Source of the DNA: a virus
IMG/VR virus record: IMGVR_UViG_3300025770_000004
Location: 1 to 64,000 of that record
Direction: 5' to 3' (one strand)
Length of the DNA: 64,000 nucleotides
Within the stretch, counting starts at the first letter, position 1, and each line of letters begins with the position of its first letter. Both the position numbers and the translations under genes were made by a program. Below, in pieces: positions 29,955 to 38,918 of this stretch. The notes beneath the pieces are model-generated. The model did not search any database and was not told the origin of the DNA. It saw only the letters and a list, made by a program, of their open reading frames with translations.

Positions 29955-29968
29955 CTTATATATTAAAA
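29955..29968 (-). promoter_or_regulatory. late-type promoter candidate, almost leaderless
   Basis: TTTTAATATATAAG on the minus strand, three bases before ATG 29952. Confidence 0.45.
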
Positions 29969-29988
29969 CCTCATATAACAATTGTATA

Positions 29989-30002
29989 TTTTTAATATAT
30001 AA
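29989..30002 (+). promoter_or_regulatory. late-type promoter candidate
   Basis: TTTTTAATATATAA, 32 bases before ATG 30035. It pairs with the minus-strand copy at 29955 in the divergent spacer. Confidence 0.5.
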
Positions 30003-30034
30003 GGTACATAACTACAAATTAAACATAATAAAAA

Positions 30035-31498
30035 ATGAATAAAATAGTATTAGTACTAATACTGTTGATATCAACAATTGGATATTCTCAATATGATTCA
30101 ACAGAATGGTTTATGCCTGATAAAAAAGTTGTTAATATACAACTTAAAGCTGCTCCTATGAATGATGATTGTTCATCAGCATCAATACTAGTTATTGATG
30201 CTGGTTTAAATTGTACAGGAACAACATTTGACGCAACTTTACAAGTTGGTGAATGTTATACTAATTATGGTGGAGGATCAACTGAACATTCTGTTTGGTA
30301 TAGTTTCACAGCAAATAACGATTCTCTAGTATTCGCTTTTAATAAGATTAATTACACTAATTGTGTTAGTCCACATATTAGAATATATGATGCTAACTTA
30401 GGGTGTTTACCTGTGTGTGGTACTGAAATTTATAATTATTTACATAACGGGGATCCCGGACAAAACACGATGCTCACCAGTCTTACTATCGGAGCAACAT
30501 ACTTAGTACAAGTCGTTGATTTGTATTGTGGAGGACCAAATGATAGACACACAGAATTTTGTATTGGTGTTTTTAGTCCCTTGGTTAATAATATTTCTAG
30601 TGGATCAGCTGGTATAGATTCTTGTGGCCAAACATACAACGGTACTAATACCGGATACACACCAGAAGATTTAATATCAGGTGGTGAAAATTTAGATGGT
30701 AATATTGGAACAACTTGTCCAACATGCACACCGGGAGATGATGTTCCTTATGTGGTTAACAATAGTTCTTGGTTTAGTTTCTGCACAACATTGGCAGGGG
30801 TTTATAACATAGACTTTAGTGGAATAACAAACTGTGTTAACCCGTCTCCTAACTATGGATTACAGATGACAATATTTAGCGGAACTGCAAATAATCTAAC
30901 ATTTATTGAATCTGCTCCGAGTCCATCAAATCCAGGATCTAGTTGGTCCTCTAGCAATTTCAATGTAGCAGCTGGTGAATGTATCTTCTTAGTTGTTGAT
31001 GGATTTGCTGGAGACCAGTGTGATTATCAATACATACTTAATAATATATCAGGTGGTTGTAACTTAGCCCCATTACCAATTGACTTAGTTTTTTTTAATG
31101 GTGAATTGATAATCGGTACTAGCGGCCGACAGGGGTTATTAAAATGGGTAACTGCCACAGAAATAAATAATGATTATTATAATATAGAAAGATCAATTGA
31201 TGGATATAACTGGGAAACTATACACACTCTTAGTGGTGCTGGTAATTCAATAATGACGAAAAGTTATAAATATATTGATGTGAGTATAAAGAGAGGAGTT
31301 AATTATTATAAATTAACACAGTTTGATTTTAATGGTTTATCAAAAACATTTGATATAATAACAATAAATAATGAAATTAAAGAAAGGAAATTGATTAAAG
31401 TATTAAATTTTATGGGACAAGAAGTTAATGAATATTCTGAGGGATTATTACTTTATCATTATTCAAATGGAGAAGTGATAAAGATGGTAAGTCAATAA
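30035..31498 (+). CDS. exported surface protein with T9SS-type C-terminal domain (487 aa)
   Basis: Signal peptide (MNKIVLVLILLISTIGYSQ). Two copies of a secreted Bacteroidota domain follow: NDDCSSASILV...HSVWYSFTANND (about 45-185) and CGQTYNGTNTGYTPED...NSSWFSFCTTLAG (about 190-340). The last 140 residues have the LP-I-L-F ... LKWVTATEINNDYYNIERS, GAGNS, NYYKLTQFDFNG, KVLNFMGQEVN layout of C-terminal domains of flavobacterial type IX-secreted proteins. Preceded by a late-type promoter, so it could be displayed late on the cell or carried on the virion. Confidence 0.82.
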   Translation: MNKIVLVLILLISTIGYSQYDSTEWFMPDKKVVNIQLKAAPMNDDCSSASILVIDAGLNCTGTTFDATLQVGECYTNYGGGSTEHSVWYSFTANNDSLVFAFNKINYTNCVSPHIRIYDANLGCLPVCGTEIYNYLHNGDPGQNTMLTSLTIGATYLVQVVDLYCGGPNDRHTEFCIGVFSPLVNNISSGSAGIDSCGQTYNGTNTGYTPEDLISGGENLDGNIGTTCPTCTPGDDVPYVVNNSSWFSFCTTLAGVYNIDFSGITNCVNPSPNYGLQMTIFSGTANNLTFIESAPSPSNPGSSWSSSNFNVAAGECIFLVVDGFAGDQCDYQYILNNISGGCNLAPLPIDLVFFNGELIIGTSGRQGLLKWVTATEINNDYYNIERSIDGYNWETIHTLSGAGNSIMTKSYKYIDVSIKRGVNYYKLTQFDFNGLSKTFDIITINNEIKERKLIKVLNFMGQEVNEYSEGLLLYHYSNGEVIKMVSQ

Positions 31499-31506
31499 CC
31501 ACAATT

Positions 31507-31707
31507 TTATTCTTCATTCTTGTGTTTCATACCAAAATAAGTACCAATTATACCAATAAGTCCTGTTATTGTTACTTGTAATAAATTAATTACAGAATCA
31601 TCAACCGGTCTATTTTCGTTTAATGCAACAAAAAAATCACCTACTACGATGAATCCCAATAGAACTAATATTCCTAGAACTAATGTATAAACTATCTTAT
31701 TTTTCAT
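31507..31707 (-). CDS. holin-like two-span membrane protein (66 aa)
   Basis: Two hydrophobic segments (about residues 6-28 and 40-59) separated by the polar NENRPVDDSV loop, then a short charged tail KHKNEE. Length, topology and the GLIGIIGTYFGMKH end fit small class II holins. It is 9.7 kb from the transglycosylase gene, so pairing with it is inferred. Confidence 0.55.
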   Translation of the reverse strand: MKNKIVYTLVLGILVLLGFIVVGDFFVALNENRPVDDSVINLLQVTITGLIGIIGTYFGMKHKNEE

Positions 31708-31716
31708 AATATTATT

Positions 31717-32685
31717 TTACCAACCTACTAATTCATTGATTGCTTCTTGTATAGCCTCGTGAAAAGCCATATCGTGGTCACTATCACCTTCATCATAACC
31801 AGTATCAGCCGCAGATGAATCTACTTCGTTAGTAAACTCATGAATAGATTTTCTAAAATCTTCTTTTAACTTACCATAAGCTGGTAGTTGTTTTAGTTTA
31901 TTCAAAACCTCTAAGTCAGTAGATGACTCATTAAATGATTTTATTTTAGATTCTCTGATACCCAATTTACTTTTAAATTTAGAATATGGGTGAGAACTAT
32001 CAATATTCATTTTTTGAGTCGATAATAATTCATTTTTGGATTTCATTAATTCATTCCATATTTTTTCAATATTTGAACTACTTATTTCAACATCCAATCT
32101 TTCCCCTTCGCTAATTATCTCAATCACAAAACCATCATTACCATCATCCATAGAAACCAAATTCTTAACTACCAATTGAATAAAGTTTTTAAGTTTATAT
32201 TCTGGACTATTTTCAATTCCTGTGTGTGGGTGTGAGGTTTTGTCAGTATTTAATTCAACAGATAATATACCCTCTGGGTTTTCTTGTGTTGCTTTTTGAT
32301 ACTTTATAGAATCCAAATCGTTTCGGCGTATGAATTTTTCGGTGTTGGATTTTATCATATCAATCAAAGATTTTGTTATTTTATATTCATCAGTATCTCT
32401 GCCCATTAATTTATTCCAAGCACTTTTAATACCTAAATTAAATTCCTCGTTTGTTTCCTCTTCCATCGATTTTAATGTATCATCAATGATGTCTGGTGTC
32501 AAATCATCCATCTTTCTAGTGATGTTGTTGAATTTTAATTTAGAGTTCTTAGGATACTTCTGTGTATCTGGTGTATTAGGTTTAATAGACCTTCTAACTT
32601 TCTTCAACTCTTCTTTTTCTTTTTCAAAGTTATTACAGTAGTCACCAAAATTAGCTACTTTTGTGTTTGTGTTGTATCTTTCCAT
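31717..32685 (-). CDS. hypothetical virion-associated protein (322 aa)
   Basis: Acidic, charged and largely helical (MERYNTNTKVANFGDY...). A second leader-like segment, ESKIKSFNESS, lies at about residues 245-255, with an FNE cut site. It is in an operon with the leader-bearing 32690 and 34354 genes, so it may be assembled into the head and cleaved internally. No family recognised. Confidence 0.6.
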   Translation of the reverse strand: MERYNTNTKVANFGDYCNNFEKEKEELKKVRRSIKPNTPDTQKYPKNSKLKFNNITRKMDDLTPDIIDDTLKSMEEETNEEFNLGIKSAWNKLMGRDTDEYKITKSLIDMIKSNTEKFIRRNDLDSIKYQKATQENPEGILSVELNTDKTSHPHTGIENSPEYKLKNFIQLVVKNLVSMDDGNDGFVIEIISEGERLDVEISSSNIEKIWNELMKSKNELLSTQKMNIDSSHPYSKFKSKLGIRESKIKSFNESSTDLEVLNKLKQLPAYGKLKEDFRKSIHEFTNEVDSSAADTGYDEGDSDHDMAFHEAIQEAINELVGW

Positions 32686-32689
32686 AATT

Positions 32690-34357
32690 TTACATTTTTT
32701 TAATTATTCGCATTGCTGTTTTTATATCTTCTATTAAGTTAGGCATCTTCGAAGGTTCTATATAATATCTATCAGTTAAGTATCTATATGAATAATCAGA
32801 ACTACGTCTGAATGAGTAATCCATATGATATGATAATTTAGATAGTGAATATCTATCAGATCTAACAATATTCTTCATACTCATTATCTTTTGATATAAA
32901 ATTTCTAAATCTTCAATTGTTTCAAGCTCAAAACTATTTATTTTATCATAAATGACTAAACTTAATTCACTTAAAAGATCTAATACTTCAATATATTCTT
33001 CCTTATCCTCTCTTTTTAACCTATCCTTAACCTCTTTTAGAATGTTAGTTAAATCCTTATTATTATCGACGCTTTGCTTAAAAGAATATTTAATATTATC
33101 ATTCAATTCTTTCAAATATCTTTCTTTACGATCATCAGGACTCTTTAATAAAAGTATATAACCTTTTAGAATTGTAGATATATAACGATCTGTATGTCCT
33201 TGTCTTAAAAAATATACTAAATTTCTATATCCTAATAATCTTTTTATAACCTTTGGTAGGTTAGTTACATCTTTACCATCAACTTCTAATCTAGAAGCTA
33301 ATTTTTTAATATATCTTTCTATATTTTCTTTTTTAATTTCATCATCACTCATAAAAGATAAAGCTCCAACTTTATTATCCTCTCTTCCATGTTTGGTGTG
33401 TGTTCTAGTTTGAAATTCAGACTTTTTCAATTTCCCAAAATCCATAACAATAGCAAAGTGAGAATCTTTAATAAAACGCTCAATATTCCTACCATTCGAA
33501 TTTATACCCCTATAATTAAAAGTGAGTCCTGTGTTCCAAGTATATGGATCAGCTTCTGGTTCTGCATCATCATTATCCATATTATTAAGACTAACTGGTA
33601 TTAACCATTCAAAATCACCATCACCAATATCCCAAGAATAACTTGATATTTTTTTCCATACCCTAGAACTTGTATTATTAGGAATACCACCATTCATCTT
33701 TGGTTGTATAGCATATACATCTCTTCTTTCTGAAAGAATATAAGCATACATCTCTTCACCATTTATCTTTATATGTATATATTGTCCGGTTTGTAAAGTT
33801 CGGGCTCCTCCTGATCGATAAATTTTTTCACCAGATACCGTATATGAAGATGATGTTTGTGGTAATGGAATATCAGACCCCGAAGAACTACCACCATAAT
33901 TTCTAATGATACCATCCACACAAGTAGTTTCTATATATTTACCATCTTTATTAAACCAAAATTTAACTAACTTAGGCTCGCCTCGTTTAGGCTTAACACC
34001 AGTACCATTACACACAGGACAAGAGACAGCTCTAATTCGACTACCCCATCTTCTTCTAATTTTACCTTCCTTACAAACTTCTCCAGCAATAGCATATTCT
34101 GGGAACTCTTCAGAACTTGTAGCTACACAAGGTTCATCTTTTATCGTATCAGCCTTTTTGAGCGCTGAGTTGAATGGTAAATATTCAAAATACTCATCTG
34201 ATAATTCAGAATAAGGGAAATCAATTATATTACATATTCTTTTTATTTTATCTAAAAAGACATCTTTGTCTCTTTTCGAATCGATATATCCAAGTGTTTT
34301 AGATAACTTATCAGATTTAAAAGCTTCAAATATTTTTATGTGTTTTAAATATCTCAT
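32690..34357 (-). CDS. large leader-bearing protein with CxxC motifs (555 aa)
   Basis: Leader MRYLKHIKIFEA (IFE). Between about residues 110 and 125 is SCPVCNGTGVKPKRG, one zinc-binding CxxCxGxG unit like those of DnaJ, but unpaired. A beta-rich domain follows (QTGQYIHIKINGEEMYAYILSERRDVYAI), then a long helical C-terminal half. Overlaps the 34354 gene by ATGA. Possibly packaged in the head; function unknown. Confidence 0.65.
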   Translation of the reverse strand: MRYLKHIKIFEAFKSDKLSKTLGYIDSKRDKDVFLDKIKRICNIIDFPYSELSDEYFEYLPFNSALKKADTIKDEPCVATSSEEFPEYAIAGEVCKEGKIRRRWGSRIRAVSCPVCNGTGVKPKRGEPKLVKFWFNKDGKYIETTCVDGIIRNYGGSSSGSDIPLPQTSSSYTVSGEKIYRSGGARTLQTGQYIHIKINGEEMYAYILSERRDVYAIQPKMNGGIPNNTSSRVWKKISSYSWDIGDGDFEWLIPVSLNNMDNDDAEPEADPYTWNTGLTFNYRGINSNGRNIERFIKDSHFAIVMDFGKLKKSEFQTRTHTKHGREDNKVGALSFMSDDEIKKENIERYIKKLASRLEVDGKDVTNLPKVIKRLLGYRNLVYFLRQGHTDRYISTILKGYILLLKSPDDRKERYLKELNDNIKYSFKQSVDNNKDLTNILKEVKDRLKREDKEEYIEVLDLLSELSLVIYDKINSFELETIEDLEILYQKIMSMKNIVRSDRYSLSKLSYHMDYSFRRSSDYSYRYLTDRYYIEPSKMPNLIEDIKTAMRIIKKM

Positions 34358-36033
34358 ATTACTGGTCCTACTATTTCAACTCTCATTCTAGATTTCAATG
34401 AATTAACAAATGCTTTAGATTCTTTATCACTTAATAAATCACCTGATATAACAAGTTTTTTAATGTTTTTTAAATTTGATAATGTTGATTTTAATTCTTC
34501 TAATGAGTCTAATGTATAAATCATATGTAACTCTTCGAGATTTTCGAAAACAGAAATATTCAAATTATTAGCATCACAACTAACAATTTGTAATTTATCT
34601 ATATTTTTGTTTATCTTACTTATATCTTCTAATACCTTGTTATCAAATTTACATTTATCAAAGGCAATAGCATTTGTTTTAATATGTGAGAAATTTTTCA
34701 ATGTATTAATTTTCAAATATTTGAACTTTACCCACTCCAATTTAATATCAATATCTAACATATTTTCTGGAATATCATCAGTCTCAATTATCAATTCTTT
34801 AATCTTAGCATTTGGAGCTATTTTAACTTTACTCCAATCATAATTTCTGTTTAAGTGAAGTGTTTTGGTGTTAATACCTATATAAGGCCTCTGTTTTAAT
34901 CGAATTCTATCCATATAAGGTTCTTTTATATCTTTATCAGTCTCGATATCAATATCTGGTGTATAGTAATAGTCCCTAGGATTATTCTCACTTTTTTTAT
35001 TCTCACTATATTTTGTTATAATTTCATCAAAGATATCTTTCATCCTATCTGGATAAGCTCTATCAAAATATATTTGAGGCTCTTTACCATCACTCTCATC
35101 ATAAGTTTCGATATTTCTAATTATCATTCTTGTCAATGGTAAAAATTCAGATATCTTTTTATCATTCCAAAATAAAGGAGTATCAAATATTAAATAAGCT
35201 GGCATACTATTAGGATCAAATACATTAGCTAATAACTGGCTTCTATATCCACCATTGTATAAATGTTGACAAGATGAATAAAACTTAGATATTGACATAT
35301 TTAATATGTCTTTTGGGTTATGTGATATAGAAAGGTACATATCTCTATTAAATATCTCAAAATCAGCCTGGTAATCATTACAATGATCTGAAGCATAACT
35401 TTTCAAATTTTGAATATCATTTTGATTAAATGTATCTGTTTGTACTTCATCACTTCTAAAACATCTATTATAATCAGATATAAATGAATTAATATTAACT
35501 AAGTTAGTTGAGAATATAGGAGATCCCGGTTCTTTCTGTATTTTAATCATATTACCACTATCATCTCTCATTGGTCTACCATTCTCATCCTTCTGAATCA
35601 TCTCAGAAGAGTTTGTTTCATTTACAGAAAGTTTTCTGAAAACATTGTCAAATAGTAAAACAATTTGGTCTATCGTAGGCTTTTTAATATCAAATTCCTT
35701 AAATATAACACTATACTTTTCTTTATCTCGATTATTGATTAAATCAAAATCAATTGATTGTGAAATAATCTCATTAAATTTATCTGGTAAATTTTCAAAT
35801 AACTCAAATATATTACTCATATTACAATCGAAGAACTCTCCAAGTACTTTTAACTTATCTTCTTCTTCTAATTTCCACTTACCTTGTTTTATTTTATCAG
35901 TTGCAGCTACTTCTTCATAATCAAGATATCTCTCACTCCAAGAACTAGCGACTTCCTTTGATTGACTAGGGTACAAAACGTCTCGAAGTTTAGCTTCTTT
36001 TAAGAATTTATTTCGGTCCTTTATCCACTTCAT
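34354..36033 (-). CDS. large leader-bearing protein with LRR-like C-terminus (559 aa)
   Basis: The N-terminus MKWIKDRNKFLKEAK is a longer leader variant (FLKE). The middle has LSISHNPKDILNMSISKFYSSCQHLYNGGY and MPAYLIFD, a segment type (N-MS----SC-------- AYLI) I associate with conserved large phage proteins, as in 12803. From about residue 385 the sequence becomes a series of short leucine-rich units (IKELIIETDDI, LKINTLKNF, LEELHMIYTL, IKKLVISGDL). A binding surface is likely; partner unknown. Confidence 0.65.
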   Translation of the reverse strand: MKWIKDRNKFLKEAKLRDVLYPSQSKEVASSWSERYLDYEEVAATDKIKQGKWKLEEEDKLKVLGEFFDCNMSNIFELFENLPDKFNEIISQSIDFDLINNRDKEKYSVIFKEFDIKKPTIDQIVLLFDNVFRKLSVNETNSSEMIQKDENGRPMRDDSGNMIKIQKEPGSPIFSTNLVNINSFISDYNRCFRSDEVQTDTFNQNDIQNLKSYASDHCNDYQADFEIFNRDMYLSISHNPKDILNMSISKFYSSCQHLYNGGYRSQLLANVFDPNSMPAYLIFDTPLFWNDKKISEFLPLTRMIIRNIETYDESDGKEPQIYFDRAYPDRMKDIFDEIITKYSENKKSENNPRDYYYTPDIDIETDKDIKEPYMDRIRLKQRPYIGINTKTLHLNRNYDWSKVKIAPNAKIKELIIETDDIPENMLDIDIKLEWVKFKYLKINTLKNFSHIKTNAIAFDKCKFDNKVLEDISKINKNIDKLQIVSCDANNLNISVFENLEELHMIYTLDSLEELKSTLSNLKNIKKLVISGDLLSDKESKAFVNSLKSRMRVEIVGPVI

Positions 36034-36055
36034 AATTTTATTATTTATTTGATAT

Positions 36056-36070
36056 CTTTATATATTAAAA
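36056..36070 (-). promoter_or_regulatory. late-type promoter candidate for the 36033-31717 operon
   Basis: TTTTAATATATAAAG, 22 bases before ATG 36033 on the minus strand. Confidence 0.5.
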
Positions 36071-36109
36071 TGATTTTATCAAAATCTTTTATCATTCGAT
36101 TTTTTTCAC

Positions 36110-36117
36110 TATATTTG
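36110..36117 (+). promoter_or_regulatory. TATATTTG box before the 36123 gene
   Basis: An exact TAnnTTTG box five bases before ATG 36123, with TTTT at the -33 distance. If used, the transcript would be almost leaderless. Confidence 0.4.
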
Positions 36118-36122
36118 TTTAA

Positions 36123-36392
36123 ATGAATATATTCACAAAGACAAGGATAAAGGAGATTCTAAATAGGAAAAAAGGATCGAAGGAAATCATTGGTTATAAT
36201 CTAACTGATAAGGATTTACTTATATCTATTTTAACCAAACGGAAAAAGAGAACTATAAAGTATAAAGTGAATAGAAGTCTTGTATCAGATGAAGAATTAT
36301 TAAAAATTCTTTATCGAAAAATACCTGGAAATATAGAATATCACTTTAAATTAGAAATTAGAAATGCCGAAATTAGAAGACTTATCGATTAA
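36123..36392 (+). CDS. small basic protein, unknown (89 aa)
   Basis: MNIFTKTRIKEILNRKKGS... is strongly basic in the first two thirds. It overlaps the nucleotidyltransferase start by 29 bases and shares its promoter. It might assist RNA binding of that enzyme; no family recognised. Confidence 0.55.
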   Translation: MNIFTKTRIKEILNRKKGSKEIIGYNLTDKDLLISILTKRKKRTIKYKVNRSLVSDEELLKILYRKIPGNIEYHFKLEIRNAEIRRLID

Positions 36393-37497
36393 CGATAGTG
36401 CCATAAAAAGAATAGTACACAGACACATCGAGTCTGAAATTGCTCCAACATTTAATAGACAAAGTAGATCTATTAAGTTAATACCATTTAATATCAATAT
36501 TGTTAAATATAGAGATAGTACATCGATTGGTGCTGATGGAGTTGATAATAGACTTGCTAGTGCTAATTTCAAGAGCATACTCAATCCAAGTATTTGGATA
36601 GGATATACTATGAAGATTAAATCATCTTCTTTCCCAGATAAATTTGAAGAAATAGTTAAGTCAGTAAAAATATCATACAATGATTATATAACTGAGAATA
36701 GAAATCAAAAGATTAAGTCTCTTGGTGTGACACTTGGTGATAAGGTTAGAAAGAATATAAATGAATATATTGGATTTGATTCAGATGAATTATTCCCAAT
36801 AAATTCATTAGTCAGAATATTTGGAGGATCTGTTAGGGATAGTATTTCTGATAGAGAGATACACGATGTTGATATAATATTAGGATCAGGTTCACTAGAT
36901 TATGTAGAGAATATACTAACACAAAATGGGTATAAATATATGGAATCTTTAACACCAAAGGATTTATCATCCATATATACAGATATAAAAATTATAAACG
37001 AACCACATAGTTGGGTTAAAGAAGATAAAATAATACAATTGATAAGACCAGCGGGCGGTCTTCTGAAGACGCGAGAAACCACACCTGGGTGCGAGCAAAA
37101 GAGACGGGTAATTGGCTTGGCCAATATTTTGATACATGCTAGTGATGCTCTTAAAGAGATACAAAAACCAGAGATTAGAGAAAGTATTTACAAAAAATCA
37201 TTCATTGATTTGATACGAAATGTTGATATAAGTTGTTGTGGTGTTTCTTATGATGGAGAAAAGGTATATGAGAACTACGAGAGTGCTGTATCACATTGTA
37301 AAAATGGAATATTCATTATTAACAAAGAGGCTAAGATGTATTCTAATAAAAGGATAATACATAGAACAACTAAGCTAATAGGTAGAGGCTGGGAAGAAGT
37401 AAACCCAGGTGTTGCTACTAATCGTGATTTGAAAATAGACAAAATATTAGATGAAGATATATTAGATTATATACCAGAATATAAAGATAATATATAA
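36364..37497 (+). CDS. CCA-adding/poly(A) polymerase-type nucleotidyltransferase
   Basis: A 377-residue protein. The catalytic head signature is at about 152-172: RIFGGSVRDSIS then HDVDIILG, i.e. GGxxRD followed by DxD, as in class II CCA-adding enzymes and bacterial poly(A) polymerases. The C-terminal part lacks a recognisable neck/body order and carries paired Cys in RNVDISCCGVSYDGEKVYEN. The region 37051-37110 is locally GC-rich. Both tRNAs here lack encoded CCA, so CCA addition or repair fits; the C-terminal divergence leaves other NMP transfers open. Confidence 0.72.
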   Translation: MPKLEDLSINDSAIKRIVHRHIESEIAPTFNRQSRSIKLIPFNINIVKYRDSTSIGADGVDNRLASANFKSILNPSIWIGYTMKIKSSSFPDKFEEIVKSVKISYNDYITENRNQKIKSLGVTLGDKVRKNINEYIGFDSDELFPINSLVRIFGGSVRDSISDREIHDVDIILGSGSLDYVENILTQNGYKYMESLTPKDLSSIYTDIKIINEPHSWVKEDKIIQLIRPAGGLLKTRETTPGCEQKRRVIGLANILIHASDALKEIQKPEIRESIYKKSFIDLIRNVDISCCGVSYDGEKVYENYESAVSHCKNGIFIINKEAKMYSNKRIIHRTTKLIGRGWEEVNPGVATNRDLKIDKILDEDILDYIPEYKDNI

Positions 37498-37500
37498 ACT

Positions 37501-37686
37501 ATGTGTGATACTAAAAGATTTAGAATTGATGAATTAATAGAAGGTGTTGACTTCAATTGGAAGGAAGTTGATGGACTTAGAATAAGAGTTTTCACAAAAG
37601 AATATTTATTGATGGTGAGACCATCATGTTGCAAATCTGGTTGTATAAACTGTCCTTGGGACTATACAAAAAAACCCCTGGAATAA
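37501..37686 (+). CDS. small Cys-rich protein (DUF5522-like)
   Basis: MCDTKRFRIDELIEG..., then VFTKEYLLMVRPSCCKSGCINCPW. The end matches the short DUF5522 type (TxxYLxxRxxCCxxxCxxCPY), presumably metal-binding. It follows the nucleotidyltransferase by three bases, so it may act with it. Terminator overlaps its last codons. Confidence 0.7.
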   Translation: MCDTKRFRIDELIEGVDFNWKEVDGLRIRVFTKEYLLMVRPSCCKSGCINCPWDYTKKPLE

Positions 37687-37699
37687 TCCAAGGGTTTTT
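37670..37699 (+). terminator. bidirectional intrinsic terminator
   Basis: AAAAACCCcTGG / CCAaGGGTTTTT with a six-base loop and one mismatch, between the convergent 37501 and HU genes. Confidence 0.75.
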
Positions 37700-37721
37700 A
37701 ATTTTGATTCTGAGTAGTTAA

Positions 37722-37994
37722 TTAATTAACACTTTTCGATAAATCTGATCCTGCTTTGAAACGTGCCACCGTTTTAGCCGGAATGTCAATAGATTCACCA
37801 GTCTTTGGATTTCTTCCTTTACGAGCATCTCTATTAGATGTTGTAAAAGTACCAAACCCAACTAAAGTAACTTTCTCACCTTCACTAAGAGACTCTGTTA
37901 TTGATGATAAAAAAGCATCAATAAATTCGTTTGACTTTGTTTTTGTGAGGCCTGTCTTCCCAGAAATTGAATTTACTAAATCTGCTTTATTCAT
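37722..37994 (-). CDS. hup: HU-family DNA-bending protein (90 aa)
   Basis: Full-length HU: MNKADLVNSISGKTGLTKT, then VTLVGFGTFTTSNRDARKGRNPKTG and the C-terminal IPAKTVARFKAGSDLSKSV. All core features, including the beta-arm RNPKTG and the GFGTF turn, are intact. It compacts or bends DNA; in phages it can help DNA packaging or transcription. Very close to host Bacteroidota HU proteins, consistent with acquisition from the host. Confidence 0.95.
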   Translation of the reverse strand: MNKADLVNSISGKTGLTKTKSNEFIDAFLSSITESLSEGEKVTLVGFGTFTTSNRDARKGRNPKTGESIDIPAKTVARFKAGSDLSKSVN

Positions 37995-38131
37995 TGCCGT
38001 TTTTGTTTTTTTGTTAACGATTAATTTCGTATAATTCTTATATCACCGATGTGGCTTATGTTTTAAAAAGTTTAATCTTTTTTTACTTTTTTTATCAAAT
38101 ATTTATCCTTACCTTTATAAAAAATATACAA

Positions 38132-38347
38132 ATGAGTTGTAGAAAGCCTTGTAAACAGTGCCCTTGGACGAATAGTAACCCACATAGCAAAAAATTCCCA
38201 AGTTATGTTAAATCCATTGAAAATATTGGTAAAATACAAGACAAAAAACACGGTTGTCACATGATAACAAAGGACATATGGGGATATGAATCAAAAATTA
38301 ATAATAAAAATATTTGTGTAGGAGCTAAACTTAGTTTCAAAAATTAA
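38132..38347 (+). CDS. small Cys-rich protein (DUF6283-like)
   Basis: I start at ATG 38132 (MSCRKPCKQCPWTN), since the upstream open frame encodes only an implausible hydrophobic stretch. PCKQCPW, then KKHGCHM and NICVGAKLS, fits the short CxxCPW...GC family (DUF6283-like), probably metal-binding. Role unknown. Confidence 0.68.
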   Translation: MSCRKPCKQCPWTNSNPHSKKFPSYVKSIENIGKIQDKKHGCHMITKDIWGYESKINNKNICVGAKLSFKN

Positions 38348-38357
38348 TAAATATAAT

Positions 38358-38624
38358 ATGAAAGAAAATAGAATTTTACTAACAGAAATAACATTTACAA
38401 ATCTTTGTAAATCAGGATTTATCACACAAAAGAGTCCAATGTATGGATCTATTGATGTACATATCACTAAAATTGATATGGAAGTTTTAACAAAAGGAGA
38501 AATACTAACAAAAGATGTTGGTGGTGAATTGTTCAAAATATTATTACAAAATATTGATATCGAACTAATAAAAGAAATTATAAAAAGATCTCCAATATTT
38601 TCAGAAATGTATTATACTATATAA
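38358..38624 (+). CDS. small protein, unknown (88 aa)
   Basis: MKENRILLTEITFTNLCKSG... has a mixed alpha/beta pattern. First of three adjoining genes with no or one-base spacing (38358, 38625, 38918), so probably one translated unit. No family recognised. Confidence 0.58.
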   Translation: MKENRILLTEITFTNLCKSGFITQKSPMYGSIDVHITKIDMEVLTKGEILTKDVGGELFKILLQNIDIELIKEIIKRSPIFSEMYYTI

Positions 38625-38918
38625 ATGAAAAATGGTAAATTTTTTGGTAGATTAATCGTTAGGATTATCGAGAAATTTGGTATCAATGTATTTGATAATC
38701 GATTTAGACCAAAAATAACCAACCCATCTTGTAAATTAATTAACCCATTTACTCTGATGATAAATTTTACTTTAGATAATACAGATAAATATCAATTGGT
38801 ATTACAAGGAGATTATAAAGAATATTATAAAGAAGCCAAACATAAGCCAAACATTCCAGAAAATGAATTATTCATATTAATTAACCAATCACAAGACAAG
38901 TGGTATAAAAAATACTAA
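38625..38918 (+). CDS. small protein, unknown (97 aa)
   Basis: MKNGKFFGRLIVRIIEKFG... has a basic helical N-terminus and a beta-rich middle. Starts immediately after the previous stop and shares one base with the next start (TAATG). No motif recognised. Confidence 0.58.
   Translation: MKNGKFFGRLIVRIIEKFGINVFDNRFRPKITNPSCKLINPFTLMINFTLDNTDKYQLVLQGDYKEYYKEAKHKPNIPENELFILINQSQDKWYKKY

Noticed and set aside
36900-37164. Two minus-strand frames in the nucleotidyltransferase gene
   Set aside because: They arise from a locally GC-rich patch and have no coding context; the plus frame has catalytic motifs.
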